40,890 nucleotides of DNA from Oscillospiraceae bacterium (GCA_017559985.1 JAFYPW010000030.1:1-40890), one strand, 5' to 3'; positions 1 through 8,302 are shown, numbered from the stretch's first letter. Notes: generated by a model not told the origin, from the sequence alone. Numbers and translations are program-made.

Positions 1-54
1 AACCAAATGAAACCATTTGAAACCGTATCATTATTATCAATATACTTCAACAGA

Positions 55-85
55 GGAGCCGTCACTGTTGTGACGGTTCCGTTTT
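55..85 (+). terminator. intrinsic terminator or leader attenuator
   Basis: The arms GGAGCCGTCAC (55-65) and GTGACGGTTCC (70-80) form an 11-bp stem with one G-U pair and a TGTT loop, followed by GTTTTGATTTT. It most likely ends a transcript entering from the left of the window. It lies upstream of the transporter promoter at 102-130, so it would not attenuate that promoter. Confidence 0.75.
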
Positions 86-101
86 GATTTTACTGACCGC
101 C

Positions 102-130
102 TTGATTTTTTCTCCAAAATCTGTTATTAT
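102..130 (+). promoter_or_regulatory. sigma-A promoter for the NSS transporter
   Basis: TTGATT (102-107) and TATTAT (125-130) are separated by exactly 17 bp. The start codon follows at 162, with AGGGGGA as ribosome binding site about 7 bases ahead of it. Confidence 0.6.
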
Positions 131-161
131 TTTCTTAAATACAAAATTAGGGGGAAATATA

Positions 162-1547
162 ATGCAACAGAGAGAAAAATTTTCATCTCGATTAGGTTTC
201 TTGCTCATCTCCGCAGGTTGTGCAATAGGCCTTGGTAATGTCTGGCGTTTTCCGTACATAACAGGTCAATATGGCGGTGCGGCTTTTGTACTTGTTTACC
301 TTTTCTTCCTTGTTATCTTCGGTCTTCCGATTATGGCGATGGAGTTTTCGGTAGGTCGCGCAAGTCGTAAGAGCGTAGCGGCGTCTTTCCGTGAGCTTGA
401 ACCCAAGGGTACTAAATGGCACATTTTCAGCTATTTTGCAATGGCGGGCAACTACCTTCTTATGATGTTCTATACGACCATCTGCGGTTGGATGTTTGCT
501 TACTGTGTAAAGATGGCGCGCGGTGAGTTTGTTGGTGCAACAGCAGAAAAGGTCGGCGAGGTTTTCTCGAGCTTTACGGCAAATCCGACATCGCTTTTCT
601 TCTGGATGGTTATAGCTGTATTCATTGGCTTTTTCATTTGCTCGCTCGGATTGCAGAAAGGCGTAGAGAAAATAACAAAGGCTATGATGTCGTGTCTCTT
701 TATCATTATGCTGATTCTCGTTGTCCGTGCAGTAACACTTCCGGGAGCATCGGAAGGTCTTGCTTTCTATTTGAAACCTGATTTTTCAAAGATGGCAGAA
801 AACGGTATACTCAACGTTGTTTCAGCTGCTATGGGACAGGCGTTCTTTACTCTCAGTATAGGCATCGGCTCTATGGCGATTTTCGGAAGCTATATTGACC
901 GCGACCGTTCGCTTATGGGTGAGTCGGTAAGCATTCTTGCGCTTGATACATCCGTTGCGCTTATGGCGGGTCTCATAATCTTCCCGGCCTGCTTTGCGTT
1001 CAACGTAAACCCGGGACAGGGCCCCGGTCTTGTTTTCGTAACTCTTCCGAACATTTTCAATGTTATGGCCGGCGGAAGAATCTGGGGAGTTCTTTTCTTC
1101 GTCTTTATGTCTTTTGCGGCGCTTTCAACGGTTGTTGCTGTTTTTGAAAACATTATTTCGTTTGCGATGGACCTTCTCGGTTGGTCACGAAAGAAAGCTG
1201 TCTGGATTAACTTTTTTGTAATAGTTATCCTTTCCATTCCGTGTGTGCTTGGCTTTAATGTCTGGAGCGGTATTCAGCCGATTGGGGACGGCTCAATGAT
1301 AATGGATCTTGAAGACTTTATCGTAAGTAACAATCTCCTGCCGCTCGGCAGCCTTGTTTATCTCTTCTTCTGCGTTACGAAATACGGCTGGGGATGGGAT
1401 AACTTCCTTGAAGAGGTCAATGCGGGTCGCGGTATGAAGTTCCCGAAATGGATAAGAGTATATGTCACATATATTCTTCCGCTTGCTGTTCTCTTCTTAT
1501 TTGTCCAGGGCTATCTCGGCAAGTTCTTCCCGCAGCTTTTTAGTTAA
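162..1547 (+). CDS. sodium-dependent transporter, NSS/SNF family
   Basis: A 461-residue polytopic membrane protein of the neurotransmitter:sodium symporter family, which imports amino acids or related small molecules with Na+. The first helix carries the family signature GLGNVWRFPYI, the region that forms the substrate and sodium sites in LeuT-type carriers. About 11-12 hydrophobic segments follow, a usual count and length for bacterial members. The ATG at 162 is preferred over an in-frame ATG at 84 because AGGGGGA sits directly upstream, and because the earlier start would precede the promoter -10 box and lack a binding site. The gene is a single cistron between terminators at 55-85 and 1568-1603. 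The substrate cannot be told from sequence. Confidence 0.9.
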   Translation: MQQREKFSSRLGFLLISAGCAIGLGNVWRFPYITGQYGGAAFVLVYLFFLVIFGLPIMAMEFSVGRASRKSVAASFRELEPKGTKWHIFSYFAMAGNYLLMMFYTTICGWMFAYCVKMARGEFVGATAEKVGEVFSSFTANPTSLFFWMVIAVFIGFFICSLGLQKGVEKITKAMMSCLFIIMLILVVRAVTLPGASEGLAFYLKPDFSKMAENGILNVVSAAMGQAFFTLSIGIGSMAIFGSYIDRDRSLMGESVSILALDTSVALMAGLIIFPACFAFNVNPGQGPGLVFVTLPNIFNVMAGGRIWGVLFFVFMSFAALSTVVAVFENIISFAMDLLGWSRKKAVWINFFVIVILSIPCVLGFNVWSGIQPIGDGSMIMDLEDFIVSNNLLPLGSLVYLFFCVTKYGWGWDNFLEEVNAGRGMKFPKWIRVYVTYILPLAVLFLFVQGYLGKFFPQLFS

Positions 1548-1567
1548 TATCTGTAAAAAGATAAAAA

Positions 1568-1603
1568 AAATACACAGTACCGGTTTGGTACTGTGTATTT
1601 TTT
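1568..1603. terminator. bidirectional intrinsic terminator
   Basis: TACACAGTACC (1571-1581) pairs perfectly with GGTACTGTGTA (1587-1597) across a 5-base loop. An A-run precedes it and a T-run follows it (1598-1603), so it can work from either side. It ends the NSS transporter. It probably once also served the convergent pseudouridine synthase gene, before the inverted-repeat element came to lie between them. Confidence 0.9.
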
Positions 1604-1677
1604 AACTCTCTGTCCGAGATAAGTATTGGTGTGTATAATTGACCTTTCTATTCATTTTTTATGAATGCCCAATGAAA

Positions 1678-1707
1678 AGGAGCAAGGTGTATTTCAACCT
1701 TGCTCCT
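1678..1707 (-). terminator. terminator of the small gene inside the element
   Basis: AGGAGCAAGGT (1678-1688) and ACCTTGCTCCT (1697-1707) form a perfect 11-bp stem with an 8-base loop. On the minus strand the stem is followed by TTTTCATT, so it should stop transcription of the small gene at 1740-1907. It may also stop read-through from the pseudouridine synthase gene. Confidence 0.7.
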
Positions 1708-1739
1708 ATCGGTCAGTATTCAGTTTACCAAATTGGAAT

Positions 1740-1907
1740 TTATTTATTATCTTTATCTTGTTTGGAAACCAGAATGATTGAACCAACAAGCAAAACAACA
1801 CCAAGAGTAAAAAATACACACCCTATTACAGTATTTAACTGATTAGCAAAAAAGCCAATCATTCCAGCACCAGCAGCACAGCAAATTACTTGAAGAACCT
1901 TTTTCAT
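1740..1907 (-). CDS. small two-helix membrane protein carried by the element
   Basis: A 55-residue protein of unknown function that I do not recognise. It starts MKKVLQVICC and has two hydrophobic segments (about residues 4-24 and 27-48) joined by a short polar turn (NQLN), then a charged tail KQDKDNK, so a helical hairpin in the membrane is likely. The start at 1907 is chosen because AAGGTG lies about 11 bases upstream; the longer in-frame ATG at 1928 has no ribosome binding site. It fills the centre of the 438-bp inverted-repeat element and has its own terminator, so it looks like a passenger gene. A toxin-like or accessory membrane peptide is conceivable, but nothing shows this. Confidence 0.5.
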   Translation of the reverse strand: MKKVLQVICCAAGAGMIGFFANQLNTVIGCVFFTLGVVLLVGSIILVSKQDKDNK

Positions 1908-2047
1908 AAAATCACACACCTTCATCAAATTCTTATTCGTCTAAGGGAACATAATTATTTCTGTAAGTTAAAAACTTCTTTATGTATAATCATCAGTCGA
2001 AATGTATATTTTTTGCTCACCAATACTTATATATGACAGAGAGTTTT

Positions 2048-2998
2048 TTAAAAGAATTTTGTTTTAAAAGGAATATCTTTTATGGTAAATGTTTTGCCGT
2101 TTAAGTATTCTAAACTTCCTGAGGGTGTTTTGAAATCAAATACGAGCTTGTATGAGCATAATGCCTGATATTTCATTCCGTATTTTTTGTTATCGGCGTT
2201 TTTGCCGTATTTTCCGTCTCCGATGAGCGGGTGACCTATACTTGCCATATGTGCACGTATCTGATGCGTGCGCCCGGTTATGAGCTCGCACTCAATAAGA
2301 GAAACTTCGCCGTTTGTTTTCTGGGTGGTGTATTTCGTTATTGCGGTTTTAGAGCCGGGGCAGGGACGCTTATGGACATACACGCGGTTTTCCTTTGCGT
2401 CTTTGAAAATGTATCCTTTAAGTGTTGCTGAGTGAGGCTTTGGTGTTCCCGCGACAACGCAGAGATAATACTTTGAAAGCTCACGGTTTTTGATTTTATC
2501 GTTCATTATACGGAGTGCTTCGGCGTTTTTTGCCGCAATAACGATTCCTGATGTGTTGCGGTCTATGCGGTTGCAAAGGGCCGGAATAAAGGCGTTTTCT
2601 TTTTCGGGAACCCATTCGCCGCGTGCGGCAAGATAACTTAAAATCTGGGCAATGAGTGTTTCGCCGCCAAAATCGTCGTCGTGAACGGAAATTCCCGCGG
2701 GTTTGTTTGCGAGCAGTATGTTTTCGTCTTCGTAAATAATGTCCGGGAAAGAAGCGCTTAGTTTTGTTTCTGATTTTTTGGCGCGGGAAGTATTGAAAAA
2801 CTCATCGTTTAAATACATTGTTACAACGTCGCCGATGTTAAGTCGCGCATTTGCTTCCGTTCTTGCTGAATTTACCTTGATTTTTTTTGTCCGTATGAAT
2901 TTCTGAATAAGATTCGAAGGAAGCGACGGGACGGCTTTTGAAACGAATTTGTCAACTCTGGTGTCGGCATCGTTTTTTTGTATTACAAATTCTTTCAT
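2048..2998 (-). CDS. RluA/RluC/RluD-family RNA pseudouridine synthase
   Basis: A 316-residue enzyme converting uridine to pseudouridine in rRNA or tRNA. The N-terminal 70 residues or so form an S4-like RNA-binding domain. The catalytic domain follows, with the family motif containing the essential aspartate, seen here as NRIDRNTSG, and the later GRTHQIRAHMASIGHPLIGD motif typical of the RluA group. The ATG at 2998 has GGAGG 7 bases ahead; the longer frame back to 3055 has none. The protein ends at the edge of the inverted-repeat element, whose flanking duplication overlaps the TAA stop. The exact target uridine cannot be predicted. Confidence 0.9.
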   Translation of the reverse strand: MKEFVIQKNDADTRVDKFVSKAVPSLPSNLIQKFIRTKKIKVNSARTEANARLNIGDVVTMYLNDEFFNTSRAKKSETKLSASFPDIIYEDENILLANKPAGISVHDDDFGGETLIAQILSYLAARGEWVPEKENAFIPALCNRIDRNTSGIVIAAKNAEALRIMNDKIKNRELSKYYLCVVAGTPKPHSATLKGYIFKDAKENRVYVHKRPCPGSKTAITKYTTQKTNGEVSLIECELITGRTHQIRAHMASIGHPLIGDGKYGKNADNKKYGMKYQALCSYKLVFDFKTPSGSLEYLNGKTFTIKDIPFKTKFF

Positions 2999-3025
2999 AT
3001 AAAACCTCCGTGTTTTGTTAATAAT

Positions 3026-3055
3026 AGTATAGCACAGAAGACATAAAAAGTGCAA
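3026..3055 (-). promoter_or_regulatory. promoter for the pseudouridine synthase gene
   Basis: Read on the minus strand, TTGCAC (3055-3050) and TATACT (3031-3026) are separated by 18 bp, with an extended -10 TGC just before TATACT. Confidence 0.6.
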
Positions 3056-3090
3056 ATCTATATTTATTTTGAGAAAAAATAAATTAATAC

Positions 3091-3119
3091 TTGATTTTTC
3101 TTTTGATATATGATATTAT
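3091..3119 (+). promoter_or_regulatory. sigma-A promoter for rplS and following genes
   Basis: TTGATT (3091-3096) and TATTAT (3114-3119) have a 17-bp spacer. This leaves an untranslated leader of about 75 bases before rplS. I could not recognise a defined L19 leader structure in it. Confidence 0.65.
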
Positions 3120-3201
3120 ACTTTGGTCATATAACGGGCGGTCCTCTGTCTTCATAAAAATTAAGGCAAGAACGTCTACGAAGAAGGGAGGAAGTGCATC
3201 A

Positions 3202-3543
3202 ATGGATCTTATCAAGAATTTGACAGACAGTCAGATAAAGAAAGATTTACCCGAAGTAAGCATTGGTGACACTGTTCGTGTCCATGTCCTTATCAAGGAA
3301 GGTAACCGTGAGCGTGTTCAGGTTTTTGAAGGCACAGTTATTGCCAGAAAGCATGGCGGCATTCAGGAAACGGTTACAGTTCGTCGCTTGTCATACGGTG
3401 TAGGTGTAGAAAAGGTTTTCCCGATTCACTCACCGCACGTTGCAAAGTTTGAACTTGTCCGTAAGGGTAAAGTCAGACGTGCAAAGCTTTACTATCTGCG
3501 TGGCAGAGTCGGCAAAGCGGCAAAGGTCAAAGAAGATATCTAA
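3202..3543 (+). CDS. rplS: 50S ribosomal protein L19
   Basis: A 113-residue large-subunit protein that sits at the interface with the 30S subunit. The hallmark stretch [20 protein letters not shown], the later [20 protein letters not shown] and the closing KLYYLRGR leave no doubt about identity, and the length is standard. The ATG at 3202 is preceded by GGGAGGAAG. It leads the run rplS-lepB-rbgA-rnhB-yraN, an order shared by many Bacillota. Confidence 0.97.
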   Translation: MDLIKNLTDSQIKKDLPEVSIGDTVRVHVLIKEGNRERVQVFEGTVIARKHGGIQETVTVRRLSYGVGVEKVFPIHSPHVAKFELVRKGKVRRAKLYYLRGRVGKAAKVKEDI

Positions 3544-3602
3544 ACGGAGAAGGGGAGGGCTTGATAGCTTTCCCCCTTTTCATTTTCTGGGAGGATGTTA
3601 AA

Positions 3603-4181
3603 ATGACTGAGGATATGCTTTTTGAAGAGAATAACGAAGAGAAAAACTCTTTGAATAATATTAAAAACGAAATTTTCGACTGGGTTCATAACATAACGGT
3701 TATCTTAACTGCGGTAATCCTTCTTTTTATCTTTGTTTTCCGCATAGTCGGTGTTGACGGAGAATCTATGGAGCCCACACTCCACGACAGGGATTGGCTC
3801 GTTATATCAGACCTTTTTTATGAGCCGGAGCAAGGGGATATTGTCGTCCTTGCCAAGAAGTCTTTTCTTGAAGGAAAGATGATAGTAAAACGCGTTATAG
3901 CGACGGAAGGCCAGGAAATAGACATAGACTTTCAGCGCGGTGTCGTGTATATAGACGGCAGAGAAATTGACGAGCCTTATATTGCGGATAAGACCAGAAG
4001 ACAGTTTGATATGACCTTCCCGATAACGGTACCTGAAGACTGCGTGTTTGTTATGGGAGATAACCGCAACCATAGTGCAGACAGCCGTGATGCAAGCCTT
4101 GGTATGGTTCATAAATCAAACATACACGGCAGGTTGATTTTGCGTATATTACCGCTTTCGGGGTTCGGCAAAGTGAAATAA
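3603..4181 (+). CDS. lepB: type I signal peptidase
   Basis: A 192-residue membrane-anchored serine protease that removes signal peptides from secreted proteins outside the membrane. One transmembrane anchor (about residues 31-50) follows a 30-residue cytoplasmic, acid-rich N-terminus. The catalytic Ser is Ser55 in GESMEPTL and the general-base Lys is Lys96 in MIVKRVIA; box E (GDNRNHSADSRD) is intact. The start at 3603 is supported by GGGAGGATG upstream. It lies about 60 bases after rplS and 24 bases before rbgA, so it is probably co-transcribed with both. Confidence 0.96.
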   Translation: MTEDMLFEENNEEKNSLNNIKNEIFDWVHNITVILTAVILLFIFVFRIVGVDGESMEPTLHDRDWLVISDLFYEPEQGDIVVLAKKSFLEGKMIVKRVIATEGQEIDIDFQRGVVYIDGREIDEPYIADKTRRQFDMTFPITVPEDCVFVMGDNRNHSADSRDASLGMVHKSNIHGRLILRILPLSGFGKVK

Positions 4182-4205
4182 AGAAATTTGACAGGAGGCG
4201 CAAAA

Positions 4206-5108
4206 ATGGATATACAGTGGTACCCGGGGCATATGACCAAAACGCGCCGAATGATTTCGGATAATCTTAAAATGGTTGATGCGGTGTGCGAGGTGCTCGA
4301 TGCCCGCATACCCATTTCCAGCAGAAACTACGATATTTTCGAGCTTTCAAAAGAAAAGCCGAGACTTATCATTTTAAACAGAGTAGACCTTGCAGATGCA
4401 GAAAAGACGAAGAAATGGGCGGAGTTTTATCGTTCCTGCGGCTACCATGTCCTTGAAACAAATTCAAAGAACGGCTCGGGCGTTTCTGCCTTTCCGTCTG
4501 CGATAAAACAGCTTCTTTCCGAAAAGCTTGAAAGCTACCGTCAGAAAGGTCAGATAGGAAGAAGTGTTCGGGTTATGATTTGCGGAGTTCCGAATGTCGG
4601 CAAATCATCGTTTATAAACCGCGTTTCCGGCAGAAATATTGCAAAGGCGGAAGACCGCCCGGGCGTCACGCGGGATAAGCAGTGGATAAAGGTGGACGGA
4701 GGGATTGACCTTCTCGATACACCGGGAATGCTCTGGCCTAAATTTGACGATAAGCGCACAGCATTAAATCTTGCATTTACCGGTGCAATAAAAGACGAGA
4801 TTCTTGATGTTGAGTCGCTTGCGTCTCTTCTTATGGAGGTTTTGTCCGAGCGCTATCCGGAAAGTCTTGAAGATCGTTATAAAATTTCTTCAGACAGTGA
4901 AGAGCCGGGCTATGAAATTTTAGAAAGAGCGGGAAAGAAACGAGGCTTTCTCATTTCGGGCGGCGAGGTAAATACCGAGCGTATGGCAAAAACGCTGCTT
5001 GATGAATTCAGGGCGGGAATGCTCGGGAGAATAACTCTTGAAAACACGGACGAAGCAGACCGTGCTCCGCTCGAGAAAATAGAATTCCGCGGTATGCTTT
5101 CGGAATAA
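4206..5108 (+). CDS. rbgA: ribosome biogenesis GTPase RbgA (YlqF)
   Basis: A 300-residue circularly permuted GTPase that acts in late 50S subunit assembly. The start MDIQWYPGHMTKTRRM is the family signature. The motif order is permuted as expected: G4 (LNRVDLAD) comes first, then G1 (GVPNVGKSSFINR) and G3 (LLDTPGMLWPK). G4 carries Arg in place of the usual Lys in NKxD. The C-terminal third is the helical RNA-binding region. The ATG at 4206 has ACAGGAGG a few bases upstream. It is followed almost immediately by rnhB. Confidence 0.95.
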   Translation: MDIQWYPGHMTKTRRMISDNLKMVDAVCEVLDARIPISSRNYDIFELSKEKPRLIILNRVDLADAEKTKKWAEFYRSCGYHVLETNSKNGSGVSAFPSAIKQLLSEKLESYRQKGQIGRSVRVMICGVPNVGKSSFINRVSGRNIAKAEDRPGVTRDKQWIKVDGGIDLLDTPGMLWPKFDDKRTALNLAFTGAIKDEILDVESLASLLMEVLSERYPESLEDRYKISSDSEEPGYEILERAGKKRGFLISGGEVNTERMAKTLLDEFRAGMLGRITLENTDEADRAPLEKIEFRGMLSE

Positions 5109-5119
5109 TGGTGAGGTTT

Positions 5120-5746
5120 ATGGAAAACAGAACGGATTTGTGGAAGATCGAGCGTGAATATGCCGCAAACGGCAAGTCGCTTATTTGCGGCGTTGACGAA
5201 GCAGGGCGTGGCCCGCTTGCGGGTGCTGTGTTTGCAGCTGCGGTTATTTTGCCGCACGGCGTTGAGATTGAAGGGCTTGACGATTCAAAAAAGCTTAGTG
5301 AGAAAAAGAGAGAGGCTCTGTTTGACGTAATCTGTGAAAAGGCTCTCGCTTTTGGCATAGCTTCTTCAAGTGAAAAAGAGATAGATGAAATAAATATACT
5401 CAATGCCTCACTTCTTGCAATGAAAAGGGCGGTTCGGAAGCTTTCTGTTTCGCCGGATATGATACTCGTTGACGGTAATAAGGTTTTTGAGACCGAAACA
5501 GACATTGAAAGTGTTGTAAAGGGAGACGGCTTGTCGGCAAGTATTGCTGCGGCGTCAATACTTGCAAAGGTTTCAAGAGACAGATATATGTCAGAACTTG
5601 CAGAAAAGTATCCGGAGTATTGCTTTGAAAAACACAAAGGATATCCCACGAAGCTTCATTATGAGTGCGTTGAAAAATATGGGCTTTCCGATATACATAG
5701 GAGAAGCTTTTTTAAGAAATACAAAGGCGGGGTGCTCGTGGAATGA
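5120..5746 (+). CDS. rnhB: ribonuclease HII
   Basis: A 208-residue endonuclease that cuts RNA in RNA-DNA hybrids and removes misincorporated ribonucleotides. The acidic active-site residues are visible in CGVDEAGRGPLAG (Asp and Glu), ILVDGNK (Asp) and the late ILAKVSRDRYM (Asp). The start at 5120 is chosen because GGTGAGG lies 5 bases upstream. An in-frame ATG at 5108, overlapping the rbgA stop, has no binding site and adds only MVRF. The stop overlaps the start of yraN (ATGA), so the two are probably translationally coupled. Confidence 0.94.
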   Translation: MENRTDLWKIEREYAANGKSLICGVDEAGRGPLAGAVFAAAVILPHGVEIEGLDDSKKLSEKKREALFDVICEKALAFGIASSSEKEIDEINILNASLLAMKRAVRKLSVSPDMILVDGNKVFETETDIESVVKGDGLSASIAAASILAKVSRDRYMSELAEKYPEYCFEKHKGYPTKLHYECVEKYGLSDIHRRSFFKKYKGGVLVE

Positions 5747-6099
5747 CAACTCTCCTTTTGGGCAAATGGGGCGAAGCTACGGCAGCTGAATATCTGAGAA
5801 AGAAAAAGTTTGCCGTAATAGCAGCCAATTTCAGAACGAGGTTTGGCGAAATTGACCTCATTGCAGAAAACAGGAAAACGGTTGTTTTCGTTGAGGTGAA
5901 ATTGAGAAAAAATGAAGAATACGGTCTTGCCTGTGAATTTGTAACGCCCGAAAAACAAAGGAAGATTAAAATTGCGGCGGAAAGCTGGCTTCTTAAAAAC
6001 CCAACGGAAAAAGAGCTCCGCTTTGACGTTATAGAAATCTATGCACCGCAGGGAATATCGCAAAACTATAAATTGAATCACATAGAAAATGCATTTTAA
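5743..6099 (+). CDS. yraN: UPF0102 family protein YraN
   Basis: A 118-residue protein of the UPF0102/YraN family, a predicted endonuclease-like fold often found beside rnhB. The core is RFGEIDLIAENRKTVVFVEV followed by KLRK. The spaced Asp, Glu and Lys (GEIDLI...VEVK) match the metal-binding triad of PD-(D/E)xK nucleases. It overlaps rnhB by 4 bases (ATGA) and ends 16 bases before thrC. The biological role of the family is not established. Confidence 0.9.
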   Translation: MTTLLLGKWGEATAAEYLRKKKFAVIAANFRTRFGEIDLIAENRKTVVFVEVKLRKNEEYGLACEFVTPEKQRKIKIAAESWLLKNPTEKELRFDVIEIYAPQGISQNYKLNHIENAF

Positions 6100-6115
6100 T
6101 TATGGGGGAGCAATT

Positions 6116-7612
6116 ATGAAATATTTCAGTACGCGGGATACATCATTAAAGCTTGATTCTGCGCAGGCAATAGTGCGCGGTCTCAGCAAAGACGGAGGCT
6201 TGTTCTGTCCTGACGGTATCCCGAAAATAACAGACGATGAAAAGAAATTTCTTATAAGCGCTACATACCGGGAGCGCGCGGCATTTGTTCTCGGAAAGTT
6301 CCTTACGGATTTTTCAGAGGAAGAGCTTAATTCTTTTTGTGAAAAAGCATACAGCACTGAGAAGTTTGACACACCTGCCTGTGCACCCGTCCATATGCTT
6401 GACGAAAAGCTTGCAATCCTTGAGCTGTGGCACGGTCCGACCTGCGCATTCAAGGATATGGCTTTGCAGATGCTTCCGTATCTTCTCTCGGCTTCGCTCA
6501 AAAAGACGGGCGAGAAGAGATGTGCGGCGATCCTCGTTGCAACCTCGGGCGATACGGGCAAAGCGGCGCTTGAAGGCTTTGCGGATGTTGAGGGGACAAA
6601 AATAGCCGTATTTTATCCGAAGGACGGCGTAAGCAAAATCCAGGAAAGACAGATGACAACACAGTCGGGAAATAATGTATATGTTTCGTCTGTTGTCGGC
6701 AATTTTGACGATGTTCAGTCTGCAATGAAGAAGATTTTCTCTGATGAGGAAATAAGGGGGAAGGCATCGGAAAACGGATGTATATTCTCTTCTGCAAACT
6801 CGATTAACTGGGGTAGAGCAGTTCCGCAGATTGCATATTACGTTTCGGGATATTTTGATCTTCTCGCAAGTGGAAAAATAAGCGAGGGCGATGAGATAAA
6901 TGTTTGTGTACCAACCGGAAACTTCGGTAATATACTCGCGGCTTTCTATGCAAGAGAGATGGGAATTCCGATAAAGAAGTTTATCTGTGCATCAAACTCC
7001 AATAATGTGTTGACAGACTTCTTCCGTGACGGAAAGTACGACAAACGCCGCGAATTCCACGTCACAAATTCTCCGGCTATGGATATCCTTATTTCAAGCA
7101 ACCTTGAAAGACTTGTTTTCCACCTTTCCGGAAATGACGATAAAACGGTCGTAAAGTATATGTCGAAGTTGAATGAAGATGGTGCATATACCGTAAGCTC
7201 TGAAATTTTTGAGAAGATATCAGCGCTTTTCTACGGCGGATGCTGTAACGGCGAGGATACATTAAAGACAATTTCAAGTGTTTACAGTGAGCATAACTAT
7301 CTCATAGACACGCACACCGCAGTTGCTGTTAATGTCTATAACCGCTACGTCAAAGAAACGGGTGACGACAGCGTAACGCTCCTCGCATCTACTGCAAGTC
7401 CGTTCAAATTTGCAGACAGTGTTCTCTCGGCTCTTGGAATTGATATCAATCAGGGCGGTGAGGAACTGCTCAATATCCTCTCAAAGACAACCGGAGCGAA
7501 GGTCCCGCTTCCGCTTTCGTCAATCTTTGAAAAAGAAGAGCGATTCCTTAATACTGCAACTCGGGAAGAGCTTCCTCAGACGGTTCTCAAATTCACGAAC
7601 GGAGAAATTTAA
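6116..7612 (+). CDS. thrC: threonine synthase
   Basis: A 498-residue PLP enzyme making threonine from O-phosphohomoserine. The PLP lysine lies in GPTCAFKDMALQ. A Ser/Gly-rich phosphate-binding loop (VATSGDTGKAALEGF) and the late VLLASTASPFKFAD-type segment are also typical. The length fits the longer fungal/E. coli-like class. It starts MKYFSTRD with GGGGGAG 5 bases upstream. It is tightly linked to yraN upstream and to the metallophosphoesterase, whose ATG directly follows its stop. No other threonine genes are in the window. Confidence 0.94.
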   Translation: MKYFSTRDTSLKLDSAQAIVRGLSKDGGLFCPDGIPKITDDEKKFLISATYRERAAFVLGKFLTDFSEEELNSFCEKAYSTEKFDTPACAPVHMLDEKLAILELWHGPTCAFKDMALQMLPYLLSASLKKTGEKRCAAILVATSGDTGKAALEGFADVEGTKIAVFYPKDGVSKIQERQMTTQSGNNVYVSSVVGNFDDVQSAMKKIFSDEEIRGKASENGCIFSSANSINWGRAVPQIAYYVSGYFDLLASGKISEGDEINVCVPTGNFGNILAAFYAREMGIPIKKFICASNSNNVLTDFFRDGKYDKRREFHVTNSPAMDILISSNLERLVFHLSGNDDKTVVKYMSKLNEDGAYTVSSEIFEKISALFYGGCCNGEDTLKTISSVYSEHNYLIDTHTAVAVNVYNRYVKETGDDSVTLLASTASPFKFADSVLSALGIDINQGGEELLNILSKTTGAKVPLPLSSIFEKEERFLNTATREELPQTVLKFTNGEI

Positions 7613-8302
7613 ATGTCGCTCTATGTTATTGCTGACCTTCATCTGTCGAGGTCTGTAAATAAACCGATGGATGTGTTCGGGCCGCTCTGGGAAAATTACG
7701 AAAATCGCATAACGGACGGGTTTTCAAAGCTTTCTGAAAACGACGTTACAGTTATTCCGGGCGACGTTTCCTGGGGGATGTCACTTTCTGAGTCGCTTGA
7801 AGATTTCAAGCTTCTCGATTCGTTTCCCGGCAAGAAGATAATCGCAAAGGGTAACCACGACTATTGGTGGGAAACCGCAACGAAAACAAAGCGTTTTTTT
7901 GCCGAGAACGGGATAACGTCGATTGATATTCTTCATAATAACGCCTTTACATACGGTGACTTTGCCATCTGTGGTACGCGCGGATGGTTCTATGAAGAAG
8001 AAACCGGAAACAGCAGGAAGATATACGAGCGGGAGATAGGTCGGCTTGAAAGGTCGATTGCGGAAGCTAAAAAGCTTTCAAAACCACGTCTTGTCTGCTT
8101 TTTGCACTATCCTCCCATATGCAACGGATACGAGTGTGAGGAGATAACCGATATGCTTTCGGAATATGGTGTAGAAAGTTGCTTTTACGGTCATCTTCAC
8201 GGACCGGGTCACAGGAGCGCGTTTGAAGGGGTTCACAAAAACGTGAATTATAAGCTTGTTTCGGCAGATTTTCTTACTTTTTCTCCTTTCTGTATAGGTT
8301 AA
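7613..8302 (+). CDS. calcineurin-like metallophosphoesterase
   Basis: A 229-residue single-domain phosphoesterase with all the metal-ligand motifs of the family in order: IADLHLS (D-x-H), PGDVSWGM (GD), AKGNHDYWW (GNHD), CFLHYPP (H) and YGHLHGPGH (GHxH). There is no signal peptide, so it is cytosolic. Its ATG sits immediately after the thrC stop, with GGAG inside the end of thrC as binding site, implying coupled translation. The substrate (nucleotide, phosphoprotein or other) cannot be told. Confidence 0.88.
   Translation: MSLYVIADLHLSRSVNKPMDVFGPLWENYENRITDGFSKLSENDVTVIPGDVSWGMSLSESLEDFKLLDSFPGKKIIAKGNHDYWWETATKTKRFFAENGITSIDILHNNAFTYGDFAICGTRGWFYEEETGNSRKIYEREIGRLERSIAEAKKLSKPRLVCFLHYPPICNGYECEEITDMLSEYGVESCFYGHLHGPGHRSAFEGVHKNVNYKLVSADFLTFSPFCIG

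Larger units (their letters stand above)
1606..2043. mobile_element. 438-bp MITE-like element with terminal inverted repeats
   Basis: The left end (1606-1631) and right end (2018-2043) are inverted copies: CTCTCTGTC, four variable bases, then ATAAGTATTGGTG. That is 23 matches in 26. Both ends are flanked by the same 8 bases, TTTTTTAA (1598-1605 and 2044-2051), as expected of a target-site duplication, although this sequence is low in complexity. The right-hand copy covers the stop codon of the pseudouridine synthase gene. The left-hand copy is the T-run of the transporter's terminator. Inside are one small minus-strand gene (1740-1907) with its own terminator and no transposase, so it would need a transposase in trans. 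The family is not assigned. Confidence 0.65.

Noticed and set aside
1639-1842. A plus-strand 67-residue open frame inside the inverted-repeat element
   Set aside because: It runs through the terminator hairpin of the minus-strand gene, has no clear binding site, and has a composition unlike a folded or membrane protein. The minus-strand frame is the better candidate.
3120-3201. An L19 autoregulatory leader RNA in front of rplS
   Set aside because: The leader is only about 75 bases and I could not fold or match it to the known L19 leader with confidence. A covariance search would be needed.
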